A stretch of 64,000 nt of DNA, taken from NCBI GenBank assembly GCA_043758025.1, contig JAYVOH010000098.1, positions 1 through 64,000 on the forward strand, in the 5' to 3' direction. The stretch comes from VFKE01 sp043758025. Lineage in GTDB: Bacteria; Verrucomicrobiota; Verrucomicrobiia; Verrucomicrobiales; Verrucomicrobiaceae. The position numbers and the translations under genes are program-made. This document shows positions 53,101-61,024 of the stretch, one piece after another. Position 1 is the first letter of the stretch, and every line of letters starts with the position of its first letter. Under the pieces are notes generated by a model. It was not told the DNA's origin, made no database searches, and was given only the letters and a program-made list of their open reading frames with translations.

Positions 53101-56100
53101 CGACACTTCACAGGAAGATGCCGGGCGACGCGTGCTTGAGCAGATGGCACGCATTCGCCCGTGGGATGCCCGGAATTTGTTAAAGCTTGCGATGGTGCAG
53201 AAAAGCATGGGTGACATCAAGGCCGCCGGGCAGGTCTTGCAGGCGTTGCTCACCGTCACGCCCGTGGTGGAGATTCCGCAGAACACGCCGCTGGAATTAT
53301 GGCCGTGGCCAGTCATGGACCAGCGCATGTCCGCCGCTCCGGTGCGCACGGCGCTCATGAGCGCGCTGGATAACGCTCCGGGAATCGAGCAGCCGGAGCG
53401 GGATCGCCTGCGTATATTCCTGAGCCTGCCGCGCGGTGAATCTGCGGAGATTCCTGATGAAGCTGGTCGGGTGCGGCTGCGGGCGATAGAAGAGATGTCG
53501 GCCATGAAAGTTGCACCTGACATCGTGGCGTCACCACCTTCAGAAATCGAGCGCGCCTGGGCGATGTTTCACAGCGCGGATAAGGCGGGTTTTCACAAGC
53601 TGATGGGCGCACGATTCAAGGATGCAAGGGCCTTGGAGGAGCAATTCGTTTACGTTTGGCTGGGCCTGCGTTCTCATGGCATGGCGGAGATGATCGCATG
53701 GGCTGGTGATGAAAAGCTGGCCGAGGCTCAGCGCAAATCACGCAAGGGATTGATTCAAGCCGTGGTGCACATGCTGGTGGAATCCCCAGGCTTTGTCTTC
53801 TCCGCTTCCGACATATCAGCGCTGGGTGACGCGAATTTCTTCACCAACACGGAGCTCATCGACATAACGCGCAAGCTGGAAAGCCGCCAGCGCCGCGATC
53901 TGGCGCTGCTGTTGGGCACTGCGGCCAAGCGCAATGCGCCAGCGCTGGATGCCGACTACGGAATCTTTCTGGCCCGTCTCGCGGAGGTCTCGGGTGATCT
54001 GGATTCACAGCGAAAATTTTTGCTGGACGGATGGAACAGGCCGCTGCAGGCCGAGCGACCAGGCGTGAATGATGTCTTTATGCAAAGCCTTGCGGGCTTG
54101 CTGAGACTGGCGCGCGATGATGCGGAACGCGCACGGATTCTCACCGAGGGCTGGCGCAGGCTGAAACAGCTGCCGCCTTCCGGGCAAGGCAATCTTCGTG
54201 AAGCGAGACTGCTGGGCCTGGCAGGAGCGGATGACATCGCGGAGCGAAAGCTTGCTGGCTATCTCGGCAACGGTTTTCTCACGGCGCGCGCATTTGTGGA
54301 ACCCATGATTGGCCGCCTGCCACCAGGGGTGAAACCCGGACCTAGAGTTGATGAGGTGAATCATCTGCGGGGTTATTGGGATGATTTGCGCGTTTGGGGC
54401 GAGGTATTGAAACAGGACGGTCTGGCGCCGTTGGTGAATGATGCCGCGCAAATAGTTGGTCTGAGAAATGGGGGCGTGCCCGCCGGCCCCCGGTCAAACT
54501 ATGAGTTCAGCATGTGGCAGCATCAGGTGACGGATCTGAACTTGCGCGTCACGTCTTATCCTGAGCGTTTGCTGAAAGTGCGCGCGATCGCAGCGGCCAA
54601 TGAATCCGTGGATGCGATCATTGAGGTTGGAAATTTTCTCGAATCCCAAGGGTTCGCTCGCGAGTGTATTGAGCTTTACCGCCGGCTTCCCGATCGTGCG
54701 CCATCGAATGTGGAATACTGCGAGCAGTTGCTGCGTGTGAGTGAAAGCGCGTGGGACTATGAGGCGGCCATTCCCTTGATCGAGAAATTGCTGGTGGCCG
54801 CGCCCGAGATGCGACCGCAAAATCTTGCGGAGCGACTGCTCGAAGAAAAGCACGCCCGGTTCCTCGCGCGGCTGCATGACACGGCCAGGCTGCGCGTCAT
54901 GGCCTTCGGCGCGGCGTCTCCATTGAAGTCGGGGCGCATCCCCGGGGAGGCTCCTTATCTCAGGGAGCTGGCCTTGTTGCTGGAGCGCGAGGGGGACCGG
55001 CCCGGCGCTCTCGCCGCGTGGGATCAGCTAGCCTTGCTGATGCCGGATGATGTTGTAGCGACACTGCATCGCGCAAAAATATTTGCGGCCCAAGGACATT
55101 CCAGTCTGGCGCTGGAGACACTTCGCAAAGTGGCTGCGGCAGATTTATCCAAGGAAGGTTCACGCGGAGTCCTGGAGCTGCGAGCCAGACTGGAGGCGGA
55201 AGCCGGGCACTGGGATCACATGCGGGAATTGATGAACGTGGTGAGTGGTGGTTCCGTGAACGCATCATTCCTGCATGTCGGAAATGTCATCATGCTCGCC
55301 CAAGTGCTCGCTGACCATCATCGTCCGGTTGAGGCGCAGAGCCTGCTGGTGCGTGGAGAGCGAATGGTGAAGGATGAAACCGGGCGCTTTAGATTGCGGC
55401 TGGAACAGTTCAAGCTGGCGGCGCATGATCCGGCATGGGATCCCCGGCGGGATGCGGTGCGCATCGCCTCACTTTTGCGGATCGAAATCACGGATCGGGA
55501 TGTATTGAACAATCTTCGCGAATGGATGGCGCATGAGTCAGTCACAACACGGGCAGCGGCATGGGCTGAGTTATTAACCGGACTGCCACCAGCGCCGTCC
55601 GTGATTTTGGCATTGGCGACGATGGACGTTCCGCAGGAAAATCTTCGATCTGTAATTCAGAATGCACGATGGGATTTGCCAGATGGTCGCCAGAAAGCTG
55701 TGAGGCGGTTGATTGCAGAGACATTGATGGATCACGGGAAGCCGCAACTCGCGCTTGAATTGCTGCCGGACGACGGCCCGCAGTCAGTTCGCGCGTTGTC
55801 CGCTCTGGGCGACAGACATGGTTTGCAGGAGTTGGTGGGCAAACTTGTAAGAATGAGTTTTCCCGGTGGTGGTGAAATCGTGGAATATGCGGAGGCATTG
55901 GCCGCATCGGGTCAAGCAGAACTTGCGGATGAATTGTATTCACTGGGCATGAAGCGGCTGCGGGCGACGGCAGGCATCCTGCCGCCATTGGTGAAATCTT
56001 ACGCGACGTTTTTATTGAAGAGGAGACAGTTTGAACGTGCGGAGGTATTGCTGATCCGGGAGAACGCGGGCATCACCGAAGGGCTGCCGGAATTGCTGGT

Positions 56101-56224
56101 TGAACTTTACAGGGAATGGAACAGGCTTGGTCAGTTGCCCTTGGAGTTGGTAAAGTTTCATCTGCCCAACGGGGTTCGCGAGGAAGCTTTGTTCCTTGCC
56201 AGGCAACGCGAAAAGAAGCCATGA
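50132..56224 (+). CDS. giant secreted TPR-repeat protein
   Basis: 2030 residues from the ATG at 50132; a TTG thirteen codons upstream is also open but gives no better signal. A signal peptide follows ('MQAISFGWLLMAVLLCAA'). The chain is almost wholly helical, with TPR-like units such as 'ALDYRAILVKEPNNTVALRGLADILLEQSKREEALQIL', 'AAWEEAVKLQPDNVALVREVAQLFLGAGFLEKALELQ' and 'ALAQCYKVEGRRDKVLALWENAV'. No catalytic motif is visible. It probably forms a large periplasmic or outer-membrane scaffold. Its stop overlaps the ATG of the next lipoprotein gene by four bases, so the two proteins are made together and probably work together. Confidence 0.82.
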   Translation: MKFPLQTMQAISFGWLLMAVLLCAADPQPWVEKDTRLATEYLKMLVEKPEYGRVLDLLWELYDKHGSSALLLDSINAQVKQQAHPNVLLVQAHLLRKAGHVDEAALDYRAILVKEPNNTVALRGLADILLEQSKREEALQILRLLAATLPHNDPQRGPLLLEQGKIALQIGKRDGAAAAWEEAVKLQPDNVALVREVAQLFLGAGFLEKALELQRQIARSTDPVKRLDALLELSRIEEQSDHFSEAKAALHNGIALLHYKEGRYEMFFQRMVKLHERFGQLDALKSELLKAAEPKPVPEKALMDLEHFFAITVEPEQRIIWLRILAQTFPQNNEHIWKLVGALLDHEGNAEAAQLLDARLKNDGTDFASVVLMRCAAHLQAGEADQAAARLGKLLEVQNANADVEKQVLAFAQQKSLDAVTEQLLRGRLARDPAKAEPVFELAAFLRARGRGRESGALFDAFVAAAPPAEKLRHMNDVAGFLANGGDPDAAEDAARRALKQRNAGRDEIIRLADVLSQNEKNGEALSLLEQAWVLSDSTDKRMETDERILALLSGGPAPKTAPPAAVTDFKLPAFFTPGFGSDAPTEKRATVARAAVEYAVAQAAVVKFKSRQFEIPHGIFRLWPIGDLEGAWNILLQNFPAATPERMLRAAWWCFRSDQTELAYAVVWNLIFDDRGRRVTASTEVEKLLLDIALADKNSFLAIRQLRLLSEIDPENRTAHQLRLAEQQMAREGAAGRGEAMGILESLARSVPQNESVLSALAQCYKVEGRRDKVLALWENAVRSTRTPLATLQEHHAEALMEQHKFKEFIEIQMRLIESETDLKRRRENFQRALERLMWADSLQGELPDDEKKKRLTLVAGALKERSQQHSFEGFWFEALARIYERQGDPAKAFAAMKQAYYTTPDAPYSLEELRSAAQRAGDLKISIYFQKQIAAGAPAKNSAAEWRELVQLLEQDFRITEADQVRRQLETRSSQNFAALDDLAKYYADTSQEDAGRRVLEQMARIRPWDARNLLKLAMVQKSMGDIKAAGQVLQALLTVTPVVEIPQNTPLELWPWPVMDQRMSAAPVRTALMSALDNAPGIEQPERDRLRIFLSLPRGESAEIPDEAGRVRLRAIEEMSAMKVAPDIVASPPSEIERAWAMFHSADKAGFHKLMGARFKDARALEEQFVYVWLGLRSHGMAEMIAWAGDEKLAEAQRKSRKGLIQAVVHMLVESPGFVFSASDISALGDANFFTNTELIDITRKLESRQRRDLALLLGTAAKRNAPALDADYGIFLARLAEVSGDLDSQRKFLLDGWNRPLQAERPGVNDVFMQSLAGLLRLARDDAERARILTEGWRRLKQLPPSGQGNLREARLLGLAGADDIAERKLAGYLGNGFLTARAFVEPMIGRLPPGVKPGPRVDEVNHLRGYWDDLRVWGEVLKQDGLAPLVNDAAQIVGLRNGGVPAGPRSNYEFSMWQHQVTDLNLRVTSYPERLLKVRAIAAANESVDAIIEVGNFLESQGFARECIELYRRLPDRAPSNVEYCEQLLRVSESAWDYEAAIPLIEKLLVAAPEMRPQNLAERLLEEKHARFLARLHDTARLRVMAFGAASPLKSGRIPGEAPYLRELALLLEREGDRPGALAAWDQLALLMPDDVVATLHRAKIFAAQGHSSLALETLRKVAAADLSKEGSRGVLELRARLEAEAGHWDHMRELMNVVSGGSVNASFLHVGNVIMLAQVLADHHRPVEAQSLLVRGERMVKDETGRFRLRLEQFKLAAHDPAWDPRRDAVRIASLLRIEITDRDVLNNLREWMAHESVTTRAAAWAELLTGLPPAPSVILALATMDVPQENLRSVIQNARWDLPDGRQKAVRRLIAETLMDHGKPQLALELLPDDGPQSVRALSALGDRHGLQELVGKLVRMSFPGGGEIVEYAEALAASGQAELADELYSLGMKRLRATAGILPPLVKSYATFLLKRRQFERAEVLLIRENAGITEGLPELLVELYREWNRLGQLPLELVKFHLPNGVREEALFLARQREKKP

Positions 56225-56766
56225 ATCGCAGCGCCATCCTTTTTTTCATCCTCATCTCGGGGCTGTCGGGCTGTGCGCACAAGCAGAAGGACAGCGGAAC
56301 AGGCCCGCGACTGGCGGAGCGCCTAGGCAAGTGGGATATGAACAAAAAAAGTTCATTCGAAAAGGAGCTGTATGCGACCAAGTCGTCCAAAGTCATAAAA
56401 ACAGGTCCTTTCCGAACCACGGAATTTAAAGGCACCAAAGGCTTCACGGGTGCATGCGACTCCTATCGCACCAAGGATTTTCAGCAGTCCTCCAAAACTA
56501 GCAGCGTGGCGGATAAAATTTTCTCTGACGCAAAGAAGGACAGCAACCTCGCCCAATCACAATTCAAAACCAAGGAAAGCAGTTTTGATCAAAAAACGAG
56601 CCGGGATGCTGGAAAGAAATTCGCCGACACCGACAAGACCTATCAGACCAAGGATGAGCGAGAGGCCACGAAGGCGCTGAAAAAGAAAAGCCATCCCGTG
56701 ATGGTCGATACCGGTAAACCGAGCTACACCGAAGACGAGGTGCGGGGGCTGCTGAACAAGAAGTGA
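56221..56766 (+). CDS. lipoprotein with charged repeats, coupled to the giant TPR gene
   Basis: 181 residues. 'MNRSAILFFILISGLSGCAHKQ' is a signal peptide with lipobox LSGC. The mature chain has repeating short units around 'FKTK', 'YRTKDF', 'TYQTKDER' and 'SSFDQKTSRDAGKKF', rich in Lys, Ser, Thr and Asp. No family known. The ATG overlaps the TPR gene stop (ATGA), and the longer open frame upstream lies within the TPR gene and is not used. It may anchor the TPR protein to the membrane. Confidence 0.75.
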   Translation: MNRSAILFFILISGLSGCAHKQKDSGTGPRLAERLGKWDMNKKSSFEKELYATKSSKVIKTGPFRTTEFKGTKGFTGACDSYRTKDFQQSSKTSSVADKIFSDAKKDSNLAQSQFKTKESSFDQKTSRDAGKKFADTDKTYQTKDEREATKALKKKSHPVMVDTGKPSYTEDEVRGLLNKK

Positions 56767-56771
56767 ACGGA

Positions 56772-56799
56772 AGTTTTCAGTTTTCAGTTTTCAGTTTTC
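56772..56799. repeat. four tandem copies of a 7-bp unit
   Basis: AGTTTTC is repeated four times without change, between the lipoprotein gene and tyrS. Such short tandem repeats can change number by slippage. It lies about 50 bases before the tyrS ATG. Confidence 0.85.
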
Positions 56800-56847
56800 G
56801 GCTTCAAGTGCGAGCCTGCCTCCTGAATACCGACCCTTGATAAACTG

Positions 56848-58023
56848 ATGCTTTCCGTTCCTGAACAATTAAAAATCCTCACCCGAGGCACCGTCACTAT
56901 TCACAGCGAGAAGGAACTCGCGGACAAGTTGGCGCGTGGCAAGCCCCTGCGCGTGAAACTTGGTGTTGATCCCACCGCGCCGGACATTCATCTCGGACAC
57001 GCGGTCGGCTTGCGGAAGCTGCGGCAGTTCCAGGAACTCGGTCATCATATCGTGCTCATCATCGGCGACTTCACCGCCATGATCGGCGATCCCAGCGGAC
57101 GCAGTTCCACGCGCCCTCCGCTGACGCACGACGACGTGATGGCCAATGCCAGGACTTTCACCGAACAGGCGTTTCTCGTGCTCGACAAGTCGAAGACCGA
57201 GGTCGTGTATAATGGCGACTGGTTTTCCAAGATGACCTTCACCGAAGTCATCAAGCTGAACGCGCGGGTCACCCTCAACCAGATGATGCAGCGCGAGGAT
57301 TTTAAGAACCGCTTTGGTCAGGGGCACGAGATTCGGTTGCATGAAATTCAATATCCCATCATGCAGGGCTGGGATTCCGTCGTAGTGCGCGCGGATGTGG
57401 AGATCGGAGGCAGTGACCAGTTGTTTAACATTCTCGTTGGTCGTGATTTGCAAAAAGAAGAGGGCCAGGAACCGCAGGTCGTGATGACGTTGCCTTTGCT
57501 TGAAGGCCTCGACGGCGTAAAGAAGATGAGCAAATCGCTCGGCAACTACGTCGGCCTCACCGACGCGCCGAAAGAAATGTTCGGCAAGCTCATGAGCATC
57601 CCGGATGAACTGATGGAGAAGTATTACCTCCTCGTGCTCGGTGAAATTCTGGACAAATCACTTCACCCGATGGAGGCCAAGAAGCAGCTCGCCGCGAAAT
57701 GCGTCGCGACTTATCATGGCGCCGAGGCTGCGATAGAAGCGCGCGCGGATTTCGAGACGCGCTTCAGCAAGCGTGATCTGGCGCACGCGGATTTGCCCGT
57801 CGTGAAACTTGGTGACCGGCGTGATGTGCTCGGTGTCGTGTTGCAAGCCTACACCGATGCCTTTCAAACCACCCCCAGCGGCGGAGACGTGCGCCGCCTC
57901 ATCCAAGGCGGTAGCGTCCAGCTCAACGGTGAAAAGCTGTCCGATCCAAAAACGACGCCCGAGTGGAAGGAAGGCGATGTGCTTAAGCTAGACAAAAAGC
58001 GTCAGGTGCGGCTTTCGCTGTGA
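56848..58023 (+). CDS. tyrS: tyrosyl-tRNA synthetase
   Basis: 391 residues. It charges tRNA-Tyr. The class I HIGH-type motif reads 'DIHLGHAVGLRKL' and the second motif reads 'KKMSKSLGNYVG', placing it with the KMSKS (TyrRS-2/TyrZ) subgroup instead of the KFGKS one. 'GDFTAMIGDPSGRSSTRPPL' and 'GGSDQLFNILVGRDLQ' are the active-site segments. A C-terminal S4 domain ends in 'GGSVQLNGEKLSDPKTTPEWKEGDVLKLDKKRQVRLSL'. Complete. Confidence 0.96.
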   Translation: MLSVPEQLKILTRGTVTIHSEKELADKLARGKPLRVKLGVDPTAPDIHLGHAVGLRKLRQFQELGHHIVLIIGDFTAMIGDPSGRSSTRPPLTHDDVMANARTFTEQAFLVLDKSKTEVVYNGDWFSKMTFTEVIKLNARVTLNQMMQREDFKNRFGQGHEIRLHEIQYPIMQGWDSVVVRADVEIGGSDQLFNILVGRDLQKEEGQEPQVVMTLPLLEGLDGVKKMSKSLGNYVGLTDAPKEMFGKLMSIPDELMEKYYLLVLGEILDKSLHPMEAKKQLAAKCVATYHGAEAAIEARADFETRFSKRDLAHADLPVVKLGDRRDVLGVVLQAYTDAFQTTPSGGDVRRLIQGGSVQLNGEKLSDPKTTPEWKEGDVLKLDKKRQVRLSL

Positions 58024-58051
58024 CTGCGACCGCGAGCGTTGTGAGTGGTAA

Positions 58052-58078
58052 GTAGTCTTCGACTCTAGTCGAAAACTA
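58052..58078. repeat. degenerate hairpin with GTAG / CTAT ends
   Basis: TTCGACT and AGTCGAA pair around a two-base loop, with GTAGT and ACTAT outside. It resembles the single-hairpin element at 25141. It lies after tyrS and could contribute to termination, but has no T-run. Confidence 0.5.
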
Positions 58079-58189
58079 TTGCCATGAATCCAAACATTCT
58101 CGCGCAGGGAAGTCCTCAATTGAGAGATGATTGCATCAATAGTCCGAACACCGCGCTAGTTGTAATTGTCGCTCTTGTCTGCGAATTTC

Positions 58190-58855
58190 TCATTTTACGG
58201 TTCGTGTGGTCTGGAATCGCTTTATGCTATGTGTGCTGCCCTGAGAATCACTGTATGAGAAGACTCCGTCCTCATATGCGTCAACATCAATTCTATCACC
58301 TTCCACTTTTCTTTCCTTTTCGGAGTGGCCTGTGATAAGAAGAATGTCTCTTTGCGTCTTTGGGTCATAGTCCCGTGGGCGCCCCTTTTCGGCAGCACTT
58401 CCCGCAGGGAGCGATCCCCCCATGCCAACGCTGCTCGCGGAACTGCTTGGCCCAAATGAGAATCCCTTAATAACGATAAGCCCTTCCGGTATGACCTGAA
58501 ATATTGCTCCGTTAATGCGCACTGCATTCTTTGCGTTCTCGACCTGCTTTTTCTTAGCTGCCTCCTCAATTTGTGCGGCCTTATACTCTTTCACTTTCGA
58601 CTCCTGAGCAGATTTTTTAAACTGTGCCGCTTTCTCCGAATCAAAGTTGTATTTTGCGCGAAGCTCCTCTGGCAAATCGACAAACGGAACTTTTGATACG
58701 CCGTCTTTATGAGCAAACACAAGCCCGTCTGGATCGGCCCGCTTGACCGTTACGCCCTCAAACTTTTTGCCCGAGAGTGTCAAAATGTCTTCGGAGCGAA
58801 GCTGACTATAATCGAAAATGACGAGGAGCAGAACAAAAAGAACTTTTGCGTTCAT
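58190..58855 (-). CDS. secreted SHD1-like hypothetical protein
   Basis: 221 residues from the ATG at 58855. After a signal peptide ('MNAKVLFVLLLVIFDYSQLRS') comes 'LSGKKFEGVTVKRADPDGLVFAHKDGVSKVPFVDLPEELRAKYNFDSEKAAQF', a pattern common in exported proteins of Verrucomicrobiota and Planctomycetota and like the SHD1 beta-barrel. A charged coiled-coil part follows, then a serine/glycine-rich segment and a C-terminal beta part. Function unknown. Codon use is somewhat more AT-rich than that of tyrS. Confidence 0.7.
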   Translation of the reverse strand: MNAKVLFVLLLVIFDYSQLRSEDILTLSGKKFEGVTVKRADPDGLVFAHKDGVSKVPFVDLPEELRAKYNFDSEKAAQFKKSAQESKVKEYKAAQIEEAAKKKQVENAKNAVRINGAIFQVIPEGLIVIKGFSFGPSSSASSVGMGGSLPAGSAAEKGRPRDYDPKTQRDILLITGHSEKERKVEGDRIDVDAYEDGVFSYSDSQGSTHSIKRFQTTRTVK

Positions 58856-58934
58856 GGCTTCAATTGGACACTTTAAATTAGTTGGCGCAATCAGAAACGC
58901 TCCGTTCCTTGTTATCGCGCCCTCGGGCAATATG

Positions 58935-59261
58935 CTAAACCAGTCTCCAGCCCATCGCCGCGTTGATCTTGTTCACGATCTGGCGGCGGCGCAGCGGGGA
59001 CACGGTTCCGCGCTTTTGTTTGAGGTTGGATTTCTCCACAAGCCACAGCGCATCACAGCGGCACAGCGTTTCCCAGTCGAGTCCATCGGCGCCGTTGAGA
59101 CGGACTTCGTTTCCATTTGGAGGGCGGTTGGCGCGCTGTGAGGTGCAGAGCAGGATGTTCACGGCGTTAGAGCGCGCGATGCGATCCGGGTGAGAGACAA
59201 TGACCGCTGGATGTGGGCCTGCATGCTCGAAGTCATAGGTGTAAATGTCCCAGGCTTTCAT
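58935..59261 (-). CDS. MazF/PemK-like toxin
   Basis: 108 residues. 'GDIxxxDF'-like opening 'AWDIYTYDFEHAGPHPAVIVSHPDRIARSNAVNILLCTSQRA' and 'NEVRLNGADGLDWETLCRCDALWLVEKSNL' follow the SH3-like barrel layout of PemK/MazF endoribonucleases. The upstream gene's stop overlaps its ATG (ATGA), as in toxin-antitoxin operons. The partner looks like a ParD protein, which is not the usual companion of this fold. Confidence 0.72.
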   Translation of the reverse strand: MKAWDIYTYDFEHAGPHPAVIVSHPDRIARSNAVNILLCTSQRANRPPNGNEVRLNGADGLDWETLCRCDALWLVEKSNLKQKRGTVSPLRRRQIVNKINAAMGWRLV

Positions 59262-59488
59262 ACCTCATCGGGTTCGAGCACACGGAGACTGCGCATGAGC
59301 TTAATTTCCTCGCGATTTGCTTCGGCAGTGTAAAGGTGCTCAAGCGATCCGGGCGGGAAGACTTCGCCTTCTTTTTCCTGCAATTCACGCAAGGCGGCGC
59401 GGACGACCTCGCTGGCGTTGTTGTAGCGACCCGATTGGATGAGTTGCTGGATGAAGCCCTCGAAATGGCTGGTGAGTGCGACGTTCAT
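59258..59488 (-). CDS. ParD/CopG-type antitoxin
   Basis: 76 residues from the ATG at 59488. 'MNVALTSHFEGFIQQLIQSGRYNNASEVVRAALRELQEKE' is the ribbon-helix-helix DNA-binding region of ParD-like antitoxins ('GRYNNASEVVRAALR' is the family core); the acidic rest binds the toxin. It precedes the PemK-like gene with a four-base overlap. Autoregulation is expected from the family. Confidence 0.85.
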   Translation of the reverse strand: MNVALTSHFEGFIQQLIQSGRYNNASEVVRAALRELQEKEGEVFPPGSLEHLYTAEANREEIKLMRSLRVLEPDEV

Positions 59489-59682
59489 GTGGATAACTAT
59501 TAGCAATAGATGTCCAAAGTCAAGGCTCGCGAATGAGGTCGCATCTCGAGAATGTTCATGTCGGTTGTTCGAGTGAAGATCAACGCTTCTTGAGATGTTT
59601 CGGAGTCGGTGTTAAAACTAAAATCTACGTGATTTTTCGGTTCTTTCGGCCAATCCTCACTGCTGTTTTCGAATGAATCCCA

Positions 59683-60216
59683 ATGGAATCGACTTGCTCA
59701 AAAATTATCATCCACACTGACGGCGGCTGCATTGGCAACCCGGGCGTGGGCGGCTGGGCAGCAGTCATGGAATCAGGCAGGCATCGTAAGGAGATCAGCG
59801 GAGGCGAACTCGCCACGACGAACAATCGCATGGAACTTCGGGCGGCGATCGAGGCGCTTGGTCTATTGAAAAAGCCCTGTGCGGTGGAGATGCACACCGA
59901 TTCCCAATACGTCCGCAACGGCATTACCAAATGGCTGGCAGGGTGGAAGAAGAACGGATGGAAGACTGCCGCCAAACAACCGGTTAAGAACGGGGAGCTC
60001 TGGCGCGCACTGGATCTTGCCGCGTCACGGCACCAGGTGAAATGGCATTGGCTCAAAGGCCACGCGGGTCATGATGGGAATGAGCGCTGCGATCAACTCT
60101 GCGCCGAAGCGATGGCCGCGATCAAAAAGCAATACACCCATCAGCAACTTGCAGTCGCATTGACGGCCTTCAAGGATGCCGGGGTGGCCGCGACTTCTTC
60201 TTCGCAGCTTTTTTGA
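59683..60216 (+). CDS. rnhA: ribonuclease HI
   Basis: 177 residues. It cuts the RNA of RNA-DNA hybrids. The four acidic residues are in 'IIIHTDGGCIGNPG' (Asp 13), 'TTNNRMELRAAIEAL' (Glu 51), 'MHTDSQYVRNGI' (Asp 73) and 'GNERCDQLC' (Asp 137); the loop histidine lies in 'WHWLKGHAGHDGN'. The C-terminus is about 20 residues longer than usual and overlaps the 3' end of the SWIM gene on the other strand by 47 bases. Confidence 0.94.
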   Translation: MESTCSKIIIHTDGGCIGNPGVGGWAAVMESGRHRKEISGGELATTNNRMELRAAIEALGLLKKPCAVEMHTDSQYVRNGITKWLAGWKKNGWKTAAKQPVKNGELWRALDLAASRHQVKWHWLKGHAGHDGNERCDQLCAEAMAAIKKQYTHQQLAVALTAFKDAGVAATSSSQLF

Positions 60217-61015
60217 CTGCTTTCTTGGCGGTTTTCTTGGCGGTTTTCTTTGCCGCCTTGCTCTTGGGCTTGGCAAGTGTCTTCACAACCGTCTCGCCCG
60301 CATCCAGTTCGATGCCGAAGATGTCGCTCAGATCACCCAGCCCGGACGCAGCTTCAGCACCCTCGGTTTGAGCTAGGACAGCATCACCGGCACCGGCGAT
60401 GAGTTCCGTGTGATCCACGCCGCGCAGGAGAAAGAGCAGATCGGGGCATTCATCAAGGCGCGCGCCGACACCGTAAGCGGCGGCGGCGGAGTGTTTGCAC
60501 AAGTCCGCGTAGTCGGGACAGGAGCAATCAAAACGAATGTCCTTGGGTTCTGGAAACAAACCCGTGTCATGATGAGTGACAGCAGCCATCACGGGCGCCG
60601 GGAGTTTGCCCTGAAGCAGGCCGATCAAGGACGTGATCTGGCCAGAGCATTCCTGCTTCAATTCCTTCCACCTCGTCGGTTTTAGTGGCTGGATGTGAAT
60701 GTTCACGGTGTAGAGTTCGGAGCCGCTCACGAGGGCTTTGATCATGCCTTTCTCGACCTTCAGATCAATAACCGCACCGTGTTTCACATAGGAGCGCCCG
60801 CGCGGCAGCCGGTTCTCATAGTGCTGATAGCTTTCAAGATTTCGGTTCCACGCCTGGCCCCAAAAGCTGCTCGCAATCTTTGAGCCTTTGACGACGGCGG
60901 GTTCGAGCTTCTCCCCTTTCCCGGCCAGCTTCTTCGAGTGCTTTTCGGCTTTTACCTTTTTCTGCGCCACTGAGACGTATTCAGAATAATCAGTGTAGTA
61001 GTTGCCCCAGCCCAT
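60170..61015 (-). CDS. SWIM zinc-finger protein with lysine-rich tail
   Basis: 281 residues. The SWIM motif 'FDCSCPDYADLCKHSAAAAYGVG' (CxCx7CxH) is near residue 160. The N-terminal part ('YYTDYSEYVSVAQKKVKAEKHSKKLAGKGEKLEPAVVKGSKIASSFWGQAWNRNLESY') is typical of SWIM proteins encoded beside SNF2 helicases. The C-terminal 35 residues are Lys/Ala repeats ('KAAKKTAKKTAKKAVKKAAKKK') like histone H1 tails, so non-specific DNA binding is likely. It starts nine bases after the SNF2 gene stop, so they form one operon. Confidence 0.88.
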   Translation of the reverse strand: MGWGNYYTDYSEYVSVAQKKVKAEKHSKKLAGKGEKLEPAVVKGSKIASSFWGQAWNRNLESYQHYENRLPRGRSYVKHGAVIDLKVEKGMIKALVSGSELYTVNIHIQPLKPTRWKELKQECSGQITSLIGLLQGKLPAPVMAAVTHHDTGLFPEPKDIRFDCSCPDYADLCKHSAAAAYGVGARLDECPDLLFLLRGVDHTELIAGAGDAVLAQTEGAEAASGLGDLSDIFGIELDAGETVVKTLAKPKSKAAKKTAKKTAKKAVKKAAKKKSRPPRHP

Positions 61016-61024
61016 GATGTTTAA

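Noticed and set aside
58084..58335. An 83-codon plus-strand open frame with a hydrophobic stretch
   Set aside because: Most of it is antisense to the SHD1-like gene, whose signal peptide and domain pattern are far better supported.
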